From: Anaerolineae bacterium
Lineage (GTDB): Bacteria; Chloroflexota; Anaerolineae; Aggregatilineales; Phototrophicaceae
DNA: 32,205 nucleotides
NCBI GenBank assembly: GCA_022823165.1
Contig: JAJDXR010000030.1
Span: 1-32,205 of the forward strand
Reading direction: 5' to 3'
Numbering within the stretch: the stretch's first letter is position 1; every line of letters begins with the position of its first letter. The notes beneath the pieces are model-generated. The model ran no database searches, was not told the origin of the DNA, and saw nothing but the letters and a program-made list of their open reading frames with translations. The position numbers were made by a program, and so were the translations under genes. This document shows, one piece after another, positions 26,025-32,205 of the stretch.

Positions 26025-26795
26025 ATGACAAAAAAGATTCGTTTTGCGCTTTTGGCGATCGCGCTTATGAACATCGGCTTGTTTGTTGCCTTGTATGCGG
26101 CGTTGGCCGCCGATGCCCAATGGGGCTATGATGGCGACCAGGGGCCAGCCTATTGGGGCGCGCTGTCGCCGGAATTCTCCCTTTGCGATGATGGCTCGGC
26201 GCAATCTCCAATCGACATTGACGAAGCCAGCGCCGTCAATTTGGTCGAGCTTGAATTTAACTACCGCCAAACGGTGAACAACATCGTCAACAACGGGCAT
26301 ACAATCCAGGTTGATATCGCCGCTGGCAGTCATATCGTTTACAACGGCATCAGGTATGACCTGCTGCAATTCCACTTCCACAGCCCCAGCGAGCATACCA
26401 TCGGCGGCGAAGCGGCGCCCATGGAAATCCATTTCGTGCACCGCGACCCCAACTCAGGGGCGCTGGCGGTGGTGGGCGTCATGCTTACAGAGAGCGAGGC
26501 GGACAACGAAGCGTATGCGCCGGTTTTCGAGGCGATGCCAGCCGCAGCCGGCGAAGCGCAGGCGCTGCCCGCGCCCCTGGCTCTGGACGCGCTCTTGCCG
26601 CAGACCCGCGCTTACTATACCTATAATGGCTCGCTGACCACGCCGCCATGCAGCGAAATCGCGCGCTGGCTGCTGCTGGATAGTCCGGTGGAACTCTCAG
26701 CCGGGCAGATTGCCGCATTCAAGTCCATCTACGACGGCAACGCGCGCCCAGTTCAGCCGCTGGGCAAGCGCGACCTGCTGCGGAAGCGGAGATGA
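26025..26795 (+). CDS. Alpha-class carbonic anhydrase, exported
   Basis: This 256-residue protein interconverts carbon dioxide and bicarbonate outside the cytoplasm. An N-terminal signal sequence (MTKKIRFALLAIALMNIGLF, cleavage likely near residue 29-31) precedes WGYDGDQGPAYWG and QSPIDID. Zinc ligands are H117, H119 (LLQFHFHSPSEH) and H136 (MEIHFVHR). GSLTTPPCSE is present, and C54 with C209 would form the disulphide conserved in exported alpha carbonic anhydrases. The length is complete. The start follows two direct copies of AATATATCAG, the second touching the ATG, with AAGGA between them. It is divergent from acsA. Confidence 0.94.
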   Translation: MTKKIRFALLAIALMNIGLFVALYAALAADAQWGYDGDQGPAYWGALSPEFSLCDDGSAQSPIDIDEASAVNLVELEFNYRQTVNNIVNNGHTIQVDIAAGSHIVYNGIRYDLLQFHFHSPSEHTIGGEAAPMEIHFVHRDPNSGALAVVGVMLTESEADNEAYAPVFEAMPAAAGEAQALPAPLALDALLPQTRAYYTYNGSLTTPPCSEIARWLLLDSPVELSAGQIAAFKSIYDGNARPVQPLGKRDLLRKRR

Positions 26796-26927
26796 GCGAA
26801 TTGTTTCCATTATATTTCGGAAGTCTCGAGAGCGATCTTTTAATTGCCAACTTTTGCTGTAGAATCTCCATGCGCGAAGCAAAGCTCGCTACATCATTTA
26901 ACCACCACCGCTCTCACGGAAAACACT

Positions 26928-29396
26928 GTGCCACGCAAGCCTCCGCTGATTGTATTGCAGATAGTTGTATTCTTCCTCTCCCTCATCCAAGTGCAAGCGC
27001 AGCAGCAACTCCCGCGGCCACAGAATATTCGCGTTGAAAATGACGCGGTCGTTTGGGACGCGGTCGACGGCGCCAGCGGCTATCGCGTCGAATGGGTGAG
27101 AGCAGCCGCAAGATTGCGCTACATCCTGGAGGAGGTGACGCATAACAGATTCAACATAAGCGAGTTCTATTTCGGCGAGACTTACTACGTAAAAGTACAA
27201 GCCATTTCCAGCGACAGCGCTGACTATCTGGACAGCCGCTGGACCAATTTTGCAGTGTTGTCCCGCCCCTTCCCTACAGCCACGCCAACGAATACGCCTA
27301 CAAACACGCCGACGGCAACCCCAACACACGTGATTCTACGTGGCTTGGCTACGCCGAAGCTGCGCCACGTCTCTGGCACTACGGTCGCTTGGGATACCGT
27401 TACCGGAGCTACCGGCTACACGTTAATCTTGTCTGAAGATGGCAAGACGCAAGTGTTTACCGTAGACGCGCCGCAAACCGAGTACAGTTTCTCTGGCTTG
27501 AATGCCGGCGAGACTTACAGAGCGCAAGCGCTGGCCTTGGGCGATGGTCGAATATACGAAGCGCGAGGGCGCTGGAGCAGGATCGTCGAAATATCTCTTC
27601 CCATCCCCGCCACCGCGGCTTTTACCACTACGGCAGAACCGCCGAACACAGCCACCAGCAGGCCAACGGACACGCCGACGGAGACGGCTACCTTTGCGCC
27701 AACTGCGACGAATACAGCTACCGACACGCCAACTGCTACAGCGACAAACAGTGCGACAGCCACATTGACCGAAACCGCAACGTCGACGGCGACAGCCACC
27801 GAGACTTCGCCGCCGACTGTATCAGCCAGGCTTATTGAACTGCCTCCGCCTGAGAACTTGAGGCAAATTGGGCCGCATACTATCGCTTGGGACGCGGTGG
27901 AAGGCGCGGTCAGCTACCGCGTTCGCTTGGATCCGCCGAATAGTGAACGAATCCTGAAGCGGGTCAATCCGCCGCAAACGCAGTACACCTTTGAGAATCT
28001 GGAAGCGGGCTTGACGTACAGTGTGCGGGTGCGCGCAATGGGCGATGAAGTGGTCTACCGCTTGCTGGGCGATTGGAGCAGTACTTTGGAACTGATGCCG
28101 GGAGCGACCGCCGAGCCTACAGCGACGGTTATTCCTTCAGAAACGCCCACTTTGTCCGCAACGGCGACGCCTACCTCGACTGCTACACCGACGGCAACCG
28201 CCACAGACACGCCAACTGCGACAATAACTCCGTCCGATACACCTACTGCCACGGCGACCGCAACGCCAACAGATACGCCAACCGCGACCGCTACGCCTAT
28301 CCCGTTATGTGAACTGCCGAAACCGGATAATCTGCAGCGGATATCCGAATTTGTCGTCGCTTGGGACGCGGTTGAGGGCGCGACTGGCTACCGTCTGCGT
28401 TGGCGGCTGCAAGGCGGCGACTGGTTGTCTTCGAACCTGTCCGCTTCGCAGCGAGCTTATCAATTTGCCGAATTGCAAGTTGGAGCGCCTTATGAAATCC
28501 AGGCGCAGGCGCTGGGCGATGGCGAAGTCTGCGAAGCGGAGGGAGATTGGAGCGATTTGCTGTCGTTGACGCTGCTGCCGACGGATACACCAACCTTTAC
28601 GCCAACGAACACGACAACTTTTACGCCCACCAATACGCCGACAAACACGCCAACGCCAACAGCGACCAATACACCCACTTTCACACCCAGCTTTACTCCG
28701 ACGGATACTCCAACGAATACGCCCACGGATACGCCTGTCCCAACGGATACCCCCGTCCCGCCCACGGCTATCCCGATCCCGACCGATACCCCCGTCCCGA
28801 CCAACACTCCGGTCCCGCCGACTGCGCCGCCTGAGCCGACCGACGCGCCTTGCATGACCGATGAAAAGAGAAGTACGGAGAAGAAAACAGAAAATCGCTG
28901 CGATTACGAACGCTCTTGCCGGCAGACGGTGCGGGTCTCGGGAATCTGCGATCGCTCGCAACTGAGCGACAAGACCTGCGGCAACTGGAAGAAGAAACGC
29001 TGCGAATGCGAGATGCGGAAAGAGACCAGCACGGAGACCAAAAGGGAAGGGCTCTGCTACTATTCGCGGCAATGCACTCAGAACGTCCGAGTATCCGGTG
29101 AATGTCCCTCTCTCGGTGGCAAATCCTGTGGAAGATGGAATCAGGACAGATGCGATCCGCCGCCGACGGCGACGACTTGGTATTATGTTCGTACCGAGAC
29201 GGGTACCGGAGAAGGTGCTACTCACTCAGCAGCGATTGACGCCGCCCGGGAAGCGGCGAAAGCAGCGATAGAAACGCGCGGTCGCTGTAGCGGAAACGAT
29301 TCTTGGATCCGCTACGAATACAGAGATGAACGATTCAATGGCTCTGTCTGGTTTCATGCCTCATCCACTATCTATAGCTTCTGCAGCAGACCATGA
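26928..29396 (+). CDS. Large secreted protein: four fibronectin III-like domains, Thr/Pro linkers, tandem Cys-rich modules
   Basis: The 822-residue product starts at GTG 26928 (GGA upstream), giving [20 protein letters not shown], a clean signal peptide ending near VQA; a TTG at 26844 would place 28 odd residues before it. Four Fn3-like domains of about 86 residues follow (roughly 28-114, 142-227, 305-391, 463-551), each with a WDAVxGAxxYRV-like core. They are joined by linkers of TPTNTPT/TATDTPT repeats up to 90 residues long. Then come two copies of a Cys-rich module (642-743) and a C-terminal domain with [19 protein letters not shown] and two Cys. No membrane anchor is visible. It is probably an extracellular adhesive or binding protein; no catalytic domain is recognised. 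Such Thr/Pro-linked proteins are frequent in Chloroflexota. Confidence 0.88.
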   Translation: MPRKPPLIVLQIVVFFLSLIQVQAQQQLPRPQNIRVENDAVVWDAVDGASGYRVEWVRAAARLRYILEEVTHNRFNISEFYFGETYYVKVQAISSDSADYLDSRWTNFAVLSRPFPTATPTNTPTNTPTATPTHVILRGLATPKLRHVSGTTVAWDTVTGATGYTLILSEDGKTQVFTVDAPQTEYSFSGLNAGETYRAQALALGDGRIYEARGRWSRIVEISLPIPATAAFTTTAEPPNTATSRPTDTPTETATFAPTATNTATDTPTATATNSATATLTETATSTATATETSPPTVSARLIELPPPENLRQIGPHTIAWDAVEGAVSYRVRLDPPNSERILKRVNPPQTQYTFENLEAGLTYSVRVRAMGDEVVYRLLGDWSSTLELMPGATAEPTATVIPSETPTLSATATPTSTATPTATATDTPTATITPSDTPTATATATPTDTPTATATPIPLCELPKPDNLQRISEFVVAWDAVEGATGYRLRWRLQGGDWLSSNLSASQRAYQFAELQVGAPYEIQAQALGDGEVCEAEGDWSDLLSLTLLPTDTPTFTPTNTTTFTPTNTPTNTPTPTATNTPTFTPSFTPTDTPTNTPTDTPVPTDTPVPPTAIPIPTDTPVPTNTPVPPTAPPEPTDAPCMTDEKRSTEKKTENRCDYERSCRQTVRVSGICDRSQLSDKTCGNWKKKRCECEMRKETSTETKREGLCYYSRQCTQNVRVSGECPSLGGKSCGRWNQDRCDPPPTATTWYYVRTETGTGEGATHSAAIDAAREAAKAAIETRGRCSGNDSWIRYEYRDERFNGSVWFHASSTIYSFCSRP
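27270..28850 (+). repeat. Four Thr/Pro-coding low-complexity linkers
   Basis: Tracts of alternating ACN and CCN codons lie at about 27270-27338, 27612-27821, 28104-28304 and 28581-28850, between the Fn3-like domains. They grow in length towards the C-terminus. Units such as NTPT, DTPT and TATAT recur with varied third bases, so the protein repeat is kept while the DNA is not identical, which suggests selection on the peptide. Extended, probably glycosylated spacers are likely. Confidence 0.85.
28863..29156 (+). repeat. Tandem duplicated Cys-rich module within the secreted protein
   Basis: Two modules of about 47 residues (28863-29009 and 29016-29156) share the layout STExK...C-x5-C-x9-C-x7/9-C-x7-C, with the common phrases VRVSG and CGxW. 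The first reads [17 protein letters not shown] and the second [17 protein letters not shown]. Five cysteines align; the first module has one extra near its end. I know no named domain with this spacing. Confidence 0.75.
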
Positions 29397-29405
29397 GTAT
29401 TCGCT

Positions 29406-30911
29406 TTGACCGAGACGCGCGCCTTCGTGAACGCATTTTGCGCCGCCGACCTGCCGCCGGTGGTCAAAGAAGCGGCGCTGTTCAATCTCAGCACGCTGCG
29501 CTCGCAGACCGTCTTCCGCACACCCGACGGCTTTATGTTCGGCTGGGAAGGCTGTGACGATACCGCCGGCTGCTGCTTCGGCTCTTGCACGCACGTCTGG
29601 AATTACGAGCAAGCCACTGCTTTTCTCTTTGGCGGGCTGGCGCTGGGCATGCGCGAAGTCGAGTTCAACTACGCCACCCGCGCCGACGGCGGCATGAGCT
29701 TCCGCGTCGACCTGCCGCTGCAGCACGCGCAGTCCTGGTCACTGGCGGCGGCTGACGGGCAGATGGGCTGCATCATGAAGCTCTATCGCGACTGGCAGCT
29801 CAGCGGCGATAGCGATGCGCTGCGGTTGATGTGGCCCAAGGCGCGCAAAGCGCTGGAATTCTGCTGGCTGCCCGGCGGCTGGGATGCCGATAAAGACGGC
29901 GTCATGGAAGGCTGCCAGCACAACACGATGGATGTGGAATACTACGGACCCAACCCGCAAATGGGTATCTGGTATCTGGGCGCGCTGCGCGCGATGGAGG
30001 AGATGGCGCGCCATCTCGGCGAGGATGACTTCGCCGATGATTGTAACCGCCTCTTCGAAAACGGCAGCGCTTACATCGACGCCGAGCTCTTCAATGGCGA
30101 CTATTACGAGCATGATATTCAGCCGGCCAGCGGACGCGATGCGGTCTTCAATATGCTGATTCACAGCAGCATGGGCGCCGCCGACCCGGCCGAGCCAATC
30201 TTGCAGCTTGGCGCCGGCTGCCTGGTTGATCAACTGGTGGGGCAATTGTTGGCCCACGTCTCCGGCTTGGGCTATCTGACCGAGGAAAAAAACGTCAAGC
30301 GTACGCTCAGCAGCATCAAGCGCTTCAACTTCAAAGAGAATATGTACGGGCACTTCAACCACATGCGCTCTTACGCGCTCAACGATGAGTCGGCGCTGCT
30401 GATGGCGACTTATCCGCGCGGGGACCGGCCGTCTCGTCCCTTCCCCTATTACAACGAAGTGATGACGGGATTCGAATACACGGCCGCCATCGGCATGTTG
30501 TACGAAGGCGATATCGACAACGGCTTGAGGTGCATAAAAGCCATCCGCGATCGTTATGACGGGCGCAAGCGCAACCCCTTTGACGAAGCGGAATGCGGGC
30601 ATCACTACGCGCGGGCGATGGTGAGCTGGGCGGCCGTTCTGGCGCTGAGCGGATTCCAGTATTCAGCAGTCGACCAGATGATCGCCTTTACCGCGCAAAG
30701 TGAGGCCTGCCGGCACTTTTGGTCTACTGGCTACGCTTGGGGTAGTTGCGCGCTCAGCCCCAATGGCGCCAGCTGCGATGTGGAAATGACCGTGTTGGGT
30801 GGTGAAGTCAGTTTTGCGGAATTGGGGCTGACCGGTCTCGGCTCGGTTCAATTCGACGAGCCGCAGGCGCTTTCCAAGGGCGATACGCTGCGCTGCAAAG
30901 TAAGGGCTTAA
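29406..30911 (+). CDS. GH116-type glycoside hydrolase catalytic domain, 5'-truncated
   Basis: The 501 residues match the C-terminal alpha/alpha barrel of GH116 (GBA2-like beta-glucosidases, DUF608). Visible are LPPVVKEAALFNLSTLRS, FMFGWEGCDDTAGCCFGSCT, THVWNYEQ and GCQHNTMDVEYYGPNPQ. E48 and D176 are the predicted nucleophile and acid/base. Full-length enzymes have an N-terminal beta-sandwich of several hundred residues, which is absent. The in-frame codons just upstream (GTA TTC GCT) still read like the domain, then hit the TGA that ends the preceding gene. The only start is a TTG without a ribosome-binding site. The gene is probably a remnant, or a catalytic domain expressed by read-through or coupling. 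Related enzymes hydrolyse glucosides, xylosides or N-acetylglucosaminides. Confidence 0.8.
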   Translation: MTETRAFVNAFCAADLPPVVKEAALFNLSTLRSQTVFRTPDGFMFGWEGCDDTAGCCFGSCTHVWNYEQATAFLFGGLALGMREVEFNYATRADGGMSFRVDLPLQHAQSWSLAAADGQMGCIMKLYRDWQLSGDSDALRLMWPKARKALEFCWLPGGWDADKDGVMEGCQHNTMDVEYYGPNPQMGIWYLGALRAMEEMARHLGEDDFADDCNRLFENGSAYIDAELFNGDYYEHDIQPASGRDAVFNMLIHSSMGAADPAEPILQLGAGCLVDQLVGQLLAHVSGLGYLTEEKNVKRTLSSIKRFNFKENMYGHFNHMRSYALNDESALLMATYPRGDRPSRPFPYYNEVMTGFEYTAAIGMLYEGDIDNGLRCIKAIRDRYDGRKRNPFDEAECGHHYARAMVSWAAVLALSGFQYSAVDQMIAFTAQSEACRHFWSTGYAWGSCALSPNGASCDVEMTVLGGEVSFAELGLTGLGSVQFDEPQALSKGDTLRCKVRA

Positions 30912-30917
30912 TTCTCC

Positions 30918-30962
30918 AACCCCTCCGACAAACCCCCTCCCCGAAGCATCAGAGAGGGGAAT
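30918..30962. repeat. Dispersed CCCCTCC...GAGGGG element
   Basis: CCAACCCCTCC is followed by AACCCCCTCCCCGAAG and CAGAGAGGGGA, with CCCCTC able to pair with GAGGGG. Composition and layout resemble the element at 17859-17902. It occupies part of the 157-bp gap between the GH116 remnant and the asparaginase gene; no T-run follows, so it is not called a terminator. Confidence 0.45.
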
Positions 30963-31068
30963 TACTCCACCGACACAAAGTCGCTTGTAGACTGAAGAAT
31001 CATCCCATCCCGCGGATGGGCTAAAATAACTGCGCCTTTGGCACAGATCAATAGGTAAGGAACTCGCC

Positions 31069-32046
31069 ATGATCATCATCGCCAGCCACAACGGCGCGAT
31101 CGGCATCGCCGACGCCATGCGCGTCCTCAAGCACGGCGGCAGCGCCCTGGACGCCGTCGAAATCGGCATCCGCGCGGTCGAAGCTAACCCCGCGGACCAT
31201 TCGGTTGGCTACAATGGCTACCCCAACATCCTGGGCGAACTGGAACTTGACGCCAGCATCATGGACGGGCGGACGCTCAACTCGGGCGCGGTCGCCTTGA
31301 TGCGCGGCTTCCCCTACGCCATCTCGGTCGCCCGCCAGGTCTTGGAGCGGGATCAGCCGCATGTGCTGCTGGCGGGACAAGGGGCTGAGCGCTTCGCCCG
31401 CGAGATCGACGCCGAATCTTGGGGTGAGATGCTGACTGACGAAATCAAGGCGGTCTGGCGCGAACGCTTGGCGGCTGTAGGGGCTACCCACCGGGTCGCC
31501 CGCAATTCAGACGAAAGCACTGAATTGACTGACGAGAGGCCCTTGCTTGACCTGGTCAAGCTGGCGACCGATCCGGAGCGCGTGGCGGGCACGGTCAATT
31601 TCATCGCCATGGACGGCGTGGGCGACATCGCCTGCGGCGTCAGCACCAGCGGCTGGGCTTGGAAATACCCCGGGCGCATCGGCGATTCGCCCATCATCGG
31701 CGCGGGCAACTACGCCGACAATCGCACCGGCGCTTGCGCCTGCACCGGCATGGGCGAGATGGCCATCCGCGCGAGCACGGCTCGCAGCCTGGTGCTGTAT
31801 TTGCAGATGGGACTGTCACTGGCAGAGGCGGGCCGGCGCGCCATGAGCGACCTGCGCGACCTCGGCGGCGGCTATATCGGAGGCATGAATCTGATCGCGC
31901 TGGACCGTGACGGCAATCATGTCGGGCTCTCGACCGATGCCGGGCGGACTTATATTTTCCAGCATGCGGATATGGATACGCACGGGGAAGTTGAACGTGA
32001 AGTGGTGGAGATTCCCTCGCGCTGGGCGGGCGCGCCATGCGCCTGA
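31069..32046 (+). CDS. Glycosylasparaginase, N4-(beta-N-acetylglucosaminyl)-L-asparaginase family
   Basis: This 325-residue Ntn-hydrolase precursor should cleave itself before T175 (AGTVNFIAMDG) to give an alpha chain (1-174) and a beta chain whose N-terminal Thr is the nucleophile. It then hydrolyses the GlcNAc-Asn bond or related aspartyl amides. Family marks are GGSALDAVEIGIRAVE, VGYNGYPN, GVSTSGWAWKYPGRIGDSP and GAGNYADNRTGAC, followed by TGMGE. AAGGA eight bases before the ATG supports the start. There is no signal peptide. Residues about 137-146, in the flexible linker ahead of the cleavage site, are encoded by a hairpin repeat of the type found between genes elsewhere in the window. 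Pairing with the GH116 remnant suggests glycoconjugate breakdown (inference). Confidence 0.93.
   Translation: MIIIASHNGAIGIADAMRVLKHGGSALDAVEIGIRAVEANPADHSVGYNGYPNILGELELDASIMDGRTLNSGAVALMRGFPYAISVARQVLERDQPHVLLAGQGAERFAREIDAESWGEMLTDEIKAVWRERLAAVGATHRVARNSDESTELTDERPLLDLVKLATDPERVAGTVNFIAMDGVGDIACGVSTSGWAWKYPGRIGDSPIIGAGNYADNRTGACACTGMGEMAIRASTARSLVLYLQMGLSLAEAGRRAMSDLRDLGGGYIGGMNLIALDRDGNHVGLSTDAGRTYIFQHADMDTHGEVEREVVEIPSRWAGAPCA
31477..31501. repeat. REP-like hairpin inside the asparaginase coding sequence
   Basis: GTAG, GGGCTACCC (31481-31489), loop ACC, GGGTCGCCC (31493-31501) repeats the layout of the intergenic copies at 611-631, 16273-16292 and 16537-16557, with one mismatch in the stem. 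It is translated as part of AVGATHRVAR without breaking the frame. Confidence 0.65.
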
Positions 32047-32064
32047 ACCATCCCCCAACTATTG

Positions 32065-32081
32065 AAGGCTTGTCCGATACT
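32065..32081. repeat. Terminal inverted repeat of the right IS copy
   Basis: AAGGCTTGTCCGATACT is the inverted counterpart of the sequence at 590-606, with one difference. It lies just beyond, and overlaps by two bases, the stop codon (32080-32082) of the transposase fragment that runs off the right edge. Confidence 0.75.
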
Positions 32082-32205
32082 AACAGATGAGAGTAGCTAC
32101 CGCTCCGTCTGGTCGTCCTTCCTGCCGGTTGAATAGAACGGCGATGTTGTAGGCGGCTGTTTTCGCGGCTATTCGCGTCAGCATGCCGAGTTCACTGTGG
32201 GCATT
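32080..32205 (-). CDS. DDE transposase, C-terminal 41 residues (runs off window)
   Basis: Reading the minus strand from the window edge gives NAHSELGMLTRIAAK, then TAAYNIAVLFNRQEGRPDGA and VATLIC before a TAG at 32082-32080. The pattern NAHSxxGxxxRxAAKxAAYN...LNRQxGRPDxAxATLLC is, from memory, how transposases of the type seen at the left edge end in Chloroflexota. The frame is open to the edge. The fragment is too short for catalytic residues to be seen. Confidence 0.7.
   Translation of the reverse strand, partial: NAHSELGMLTRIAAKTAAYNIAVLFNRQEGRPDGAVATLIC

Larger units (their letters stand above)
32065..32205 (-). mobile_element. Insertion sequence, transposase-3' side, cut by window end
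   Basis: This is the opposite end of an IS of the same type as the copy at 1-606, judged by the shared terminal repeat. Both transposases read on the minus strand, so the two copies are in direct orientation. Confidence 0.7.

Noticed and set aside
26844..26927. TTG start giving 28 extra residues on the secreted Fn3 protein
   Set aside because: The added residues are not signal-like, and GTG at 26928 gives a standard signal peptide.
27612..28850. CRISPR or satellite array in the Thr/Pro tracts
   Set aside because: The units are short, of unequal length, lack spacers, and keep a reading frame; they are protein linkers.
29393..29557. ATG-initiated frame overlapping the stop of the Fn3 protein (ATGA)
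   Set aside because: It is out of frame with the GH116 domain, Arg-rich and without recognisable features, and it ends after about 50 codons.
30918..30962. Rho-independent terminator after the GH116 remnant
   Set aside because: The possible stem is short with a long loop and no T-run; it looks like a dispersed element instead.

Overview
The window looks like a piece of a G+C-rich bacterial chromosome, most likely from an environmental member of the Chloroflexota (Anaerolineae-like). That assignment is inferred. It rests on a secreted protein whose fibronectin-like domains are joined by long Thr/Pro linkers, on the style of the insertion-sequence transposase, on the mix of sugar/peptide ABC transporters with LacI control, and on dispersed GTAGGGGCGAC-type hairpins. 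No rRNA, tRNA or CRISPR array was seen.

Both ends lie inside insertion-sequence copies. The left end carries the first 169 codons of a transposase (minus strand) and one IS end. The right end carries the last 41 codons of what looks like the same kind of transposase (also minus strand) and the opposite IS end. The two ends share a 17-bp inverted repeat (16/17 match). The 31.5 kb between them is therefore an inter-IS segment.

Region 1 (774-11314, all minus strand) is a carbohydrate/peptide uptake block. A binding protein, two permeases and two ATPases form a Dpp/Opp-type transporter. A LacI-family repressor lies upstream of it, and further upstream come a GH3 beta-glycosidase and an M32 carboxypeptidase. 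Between the GH3 gene and the repressor lie a clear terminator, a sigma70-type promoter and two sites resembling the cellobiose-repressor operator TGGGAGCGCTCCCA. One of these sits at the centre of a 48-bp palindrome. Cello- or related beta-oligosaccharide uptake is the likely role (inference).

Region 2 (11428-16515) holds a small coiled-coil protein, an SDR lacking the usual YxxxK pair, a sensor kinase/response regulator pair, an M20 dipeptidase and a small membrane protein. Region 3 (16537-21489) is a divergent sugar-acid/polyol catabolic cluster: a zinc dehydrogenase similar to scyllo-inosose 3-dehydrogenase, an RmlD-like reductase, a DHDPS-family lyase with an altered active site, and an alpha-ketoglutaric-semialdehyde-type dehydrogenase. 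Two promoters facing in opposite directions with abutting -10 boxes drive it.

Region 4 (21640-23783) is an AT-rich, clearly foreign two-gene restriction-modification cassette (Bpu10I-like endonuclease plus DNA methyltransferase). Region 5 (23908-32046) has acetyl-CoA synthetase, an exported alpha-carbonic anhydrase, the large secreted Fn3/Thr-Pro protein ending in two tandem Cys-rich modules, a GH116-type catalytic domain that has lost its N-terminal half, and a glycosylasparaginase. The last carries a dispersed hairpin repeat inside its reading frame, at the linker before the autocleavage site.
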